Shown here one piece after another: positions 5,014-5,519 of a DNA stretch of 5,519 bases. Each line of letters starts with the position of its first letter. Within the stretch, counting starts at the first letter, position 1. The stretch is taken from NCBI GenBank assembly GCA_910577115.1, contig CAJTMC010000107.1:1-5519 (forward strand), written 5' to 3'. Below the pieces are notes generated by a model. The model was not told the DNA's origin. It did not search any database and saw only the letters and a program-made list of their open reading frames with translations. This stretch comes from an uncultured Lachnospiraceae bacterium (GTDB lineage Bacteria; Bacillota; Clostridia; Lachnospirales; Lachnospiraceae). The translations under genes and the position numbers were made by a program.

Positions 5014-5305
5014 AGTCCTGCAGGATGAGAAAATACTCATAAAGCAGTCAACCACTGGAAGGTATGTTACAACAGAGATCCAACATCTTAAAAATATCCG
5101 AAATAGAATGCTGGAACAGATAAAGCAAAATTATCAGGAAGAAATCAGGTCATATGGAAGTGGGGTTAAAAACGATGGGACAAGCGTCCCTGTATCGGAT
5201 GAATGGCGAAAAACTTCAGACCTGTTTTTGAAATATATGTTGTGTCCCCCCTGTGCTTATGGTCGTTTTGTGCAATTTATGGGAGTTTCGTGCAATGGGA
5301 TTTGA
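5012..5305 (+). pseudogene. Unidentified coding-like fragment after the IS3 remnant
   Basis: A plus-strand frame reads KVLQDEKILIKQSTTGRYVT, then TEIQHLKNIRNRMLEQIKQN, then a polar part containing GTSVPVSDEWRKTSDLFLKY, and stops at TGA 5303-5305. It looks like real protein sequence, with a charged probable helix in the middle, up to about 5235. The last twenty or so codons, which cross promoter-like DNA, do not. The only internal ATG (5108) lacks a ribosome binding site. I do not recognise the family. It is most likely the truncated C-terminal end of a gene whose front was replaced at the junction with the IS3 fragment near 5012. Confidence 0.35.
5265..5296 (+). promoter_or_regulatory. Direct repeat, candidate LytTR-type regulator site
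   Basis: GTTTTGTGCAAT (5265-5276) and GTTTCGTGCAAT (5285-5296) match at 11 of 12 positions and are spaced exactly 20 bases apart. They lie immediately upstream of the response-regulator promoter. LytTR-family regulators are known to bind paired direct repeats about two helical turns apart, so autoregulation is plausible. Confidence 0.5.
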
Positions 5306-5331
5306 TAGGATACCCTATAATCCGATATAAT
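5302..5331 (+). promoter_or_regulatory. Promoter of the response-regulator gene
   Basis: TTGATA (5302-5307), an 18-base spacer and TATAAT (5326-5331) lie about 20 bases before the start codon. A second TATAAT (5316-5321) lies ten bases upstream but has no good -35, as might be expected of an activator-dependent start. Confidence 0.55.
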
Positions 5332-5352
5332 TTATGGCAGGAGGTTGGTGCG

Positions 5353-5519
5353 ATGAAGATAGCGGTCTGTGATGACAGCAGGGAGGACAGGGGCGCGCTA
5401 CGGGCGCTGCTGGAAGCCTGCGGCCATGATTTTGAAATAAGGGAATATGGCTCCGGCGCGGAGCTTTATGCGGATATGGGGTATGTGCGGGAATGCGGCA
5501 TCGTGTTCCTCGACATCAA
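5353..5519 (+). CDS. Response-regulator receiver domain, probably LytTR type (partial)
   Basis: Only the first 55 residues are in the window and the gene continues past the right edge. The start KIAVCDDS gives the first beta strand with the acidic pair D7-D8 that holds magnesium. The VFLDI at 51-55 places the phosphate-accepting Asp at residue 54. The tone of the sequence (IAVCDDSREDRGALRALL, IREYGSGAELYA) is that of AgrA/LytTR-type receivers of Clostridia, which usually control peptide-signalling or bacteriocin genes with a partner histidine kinase. The output domain is not visible, so the subtype is inferred. The ATG at 5353 has AGGAGG eight bases upstream. The gene is GC-rich, like the Rpn gene. 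Confidence 0.85.
   Translation, partial: MKIAVCDDSREDRGALRALLEACGHDFEIREYGSGAELYADMGYVRECGIVFLDI

Noticed and set aside
4807..5055. Minus-strand open frame of 82 codons
   Set aside because: It is the antisense of the IS3 fragment, with no plausible start signals.

Overview
The window looks like an accessory, patchwork stretch of a Firmicutes chromosome, most likely a gut-type member of the Clostridia (Lachnospiraceae-like). This placement is inference. It rests on strong AGGAGG-type ribosome binding sites, sigma-A promoters with 17-18 bp spacers, and relatives of Clostridia mobile-element proteins (TnpV, IS3 orfB, Rpn/PD-(D/E)XK transposase). Base composition changes sharply along the window. 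The sigma-factor cluster (about 270-2650) and the Xre gene are AT-rich. The Rpn gene (about 3092-4024) and the response-regulator start at the right edge are clearly GC-rich.

Left part, all on the minus strand and read right to left. A small helix-turn-helix protein (2589-2395) has its own strong promoter with a palindrome in the spacer. Next comes an ECF sigma factor (2348-1848, GTG start), then its zinc-binding membrane anti-sigma factor (1855-944, overlapping by 8 bases). Two small membrane proteins follow (918-472 and 485-270), the larger resembling the helices of an FtsX/MacB-type permease. An ECF-like promoter overlaps the stop codon of the HTH gene, so the sigma factor probably drives its own operon. 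A weak intrinsic terminator candidate lies about 95 bases past the last gene. Bases 1-270 hold no firm gene, but carry inverted repeats, DnaA-box-like words and overlapping open frames.

Middle part. Bases 2640-3010 contain three hairpins and a decayed tnpV gene on the minus strand. The tnpV remnant has no start codon, lacks its C-terminus, and carries an insertion of about 50 bases around a 19-base palindrome. Then comes a minus-strand pair. An Xre-family repressor (4626-4075, TTG start) has an operator-like promoter, and downstream of it is an Rpn-family PD-(D/E)XK nuclease/transposase (4024-3092) with a 12-bp tandem repeat in its C-terminal coding region.

Right part. Bases 4742-5013 are a fragment of an IS3-family orfB with a one-base frameshift and no third catalytic residue. 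It abuts an unidentified coding-like fragment (about 5012-5235). A promoter with a 20-bp-spaced direct repeat then precedes a response-regulator gene (probably LytTR type) that runs off the right edge.

No rRNA, tRNA or CRISPR array was seen. The best candidates for new biology are the ECF module with its orphan membrane proteins, the Xre-Rpn pair, the palindromic insertion in tnpV, and the direct-repeat control region of the response regulator.
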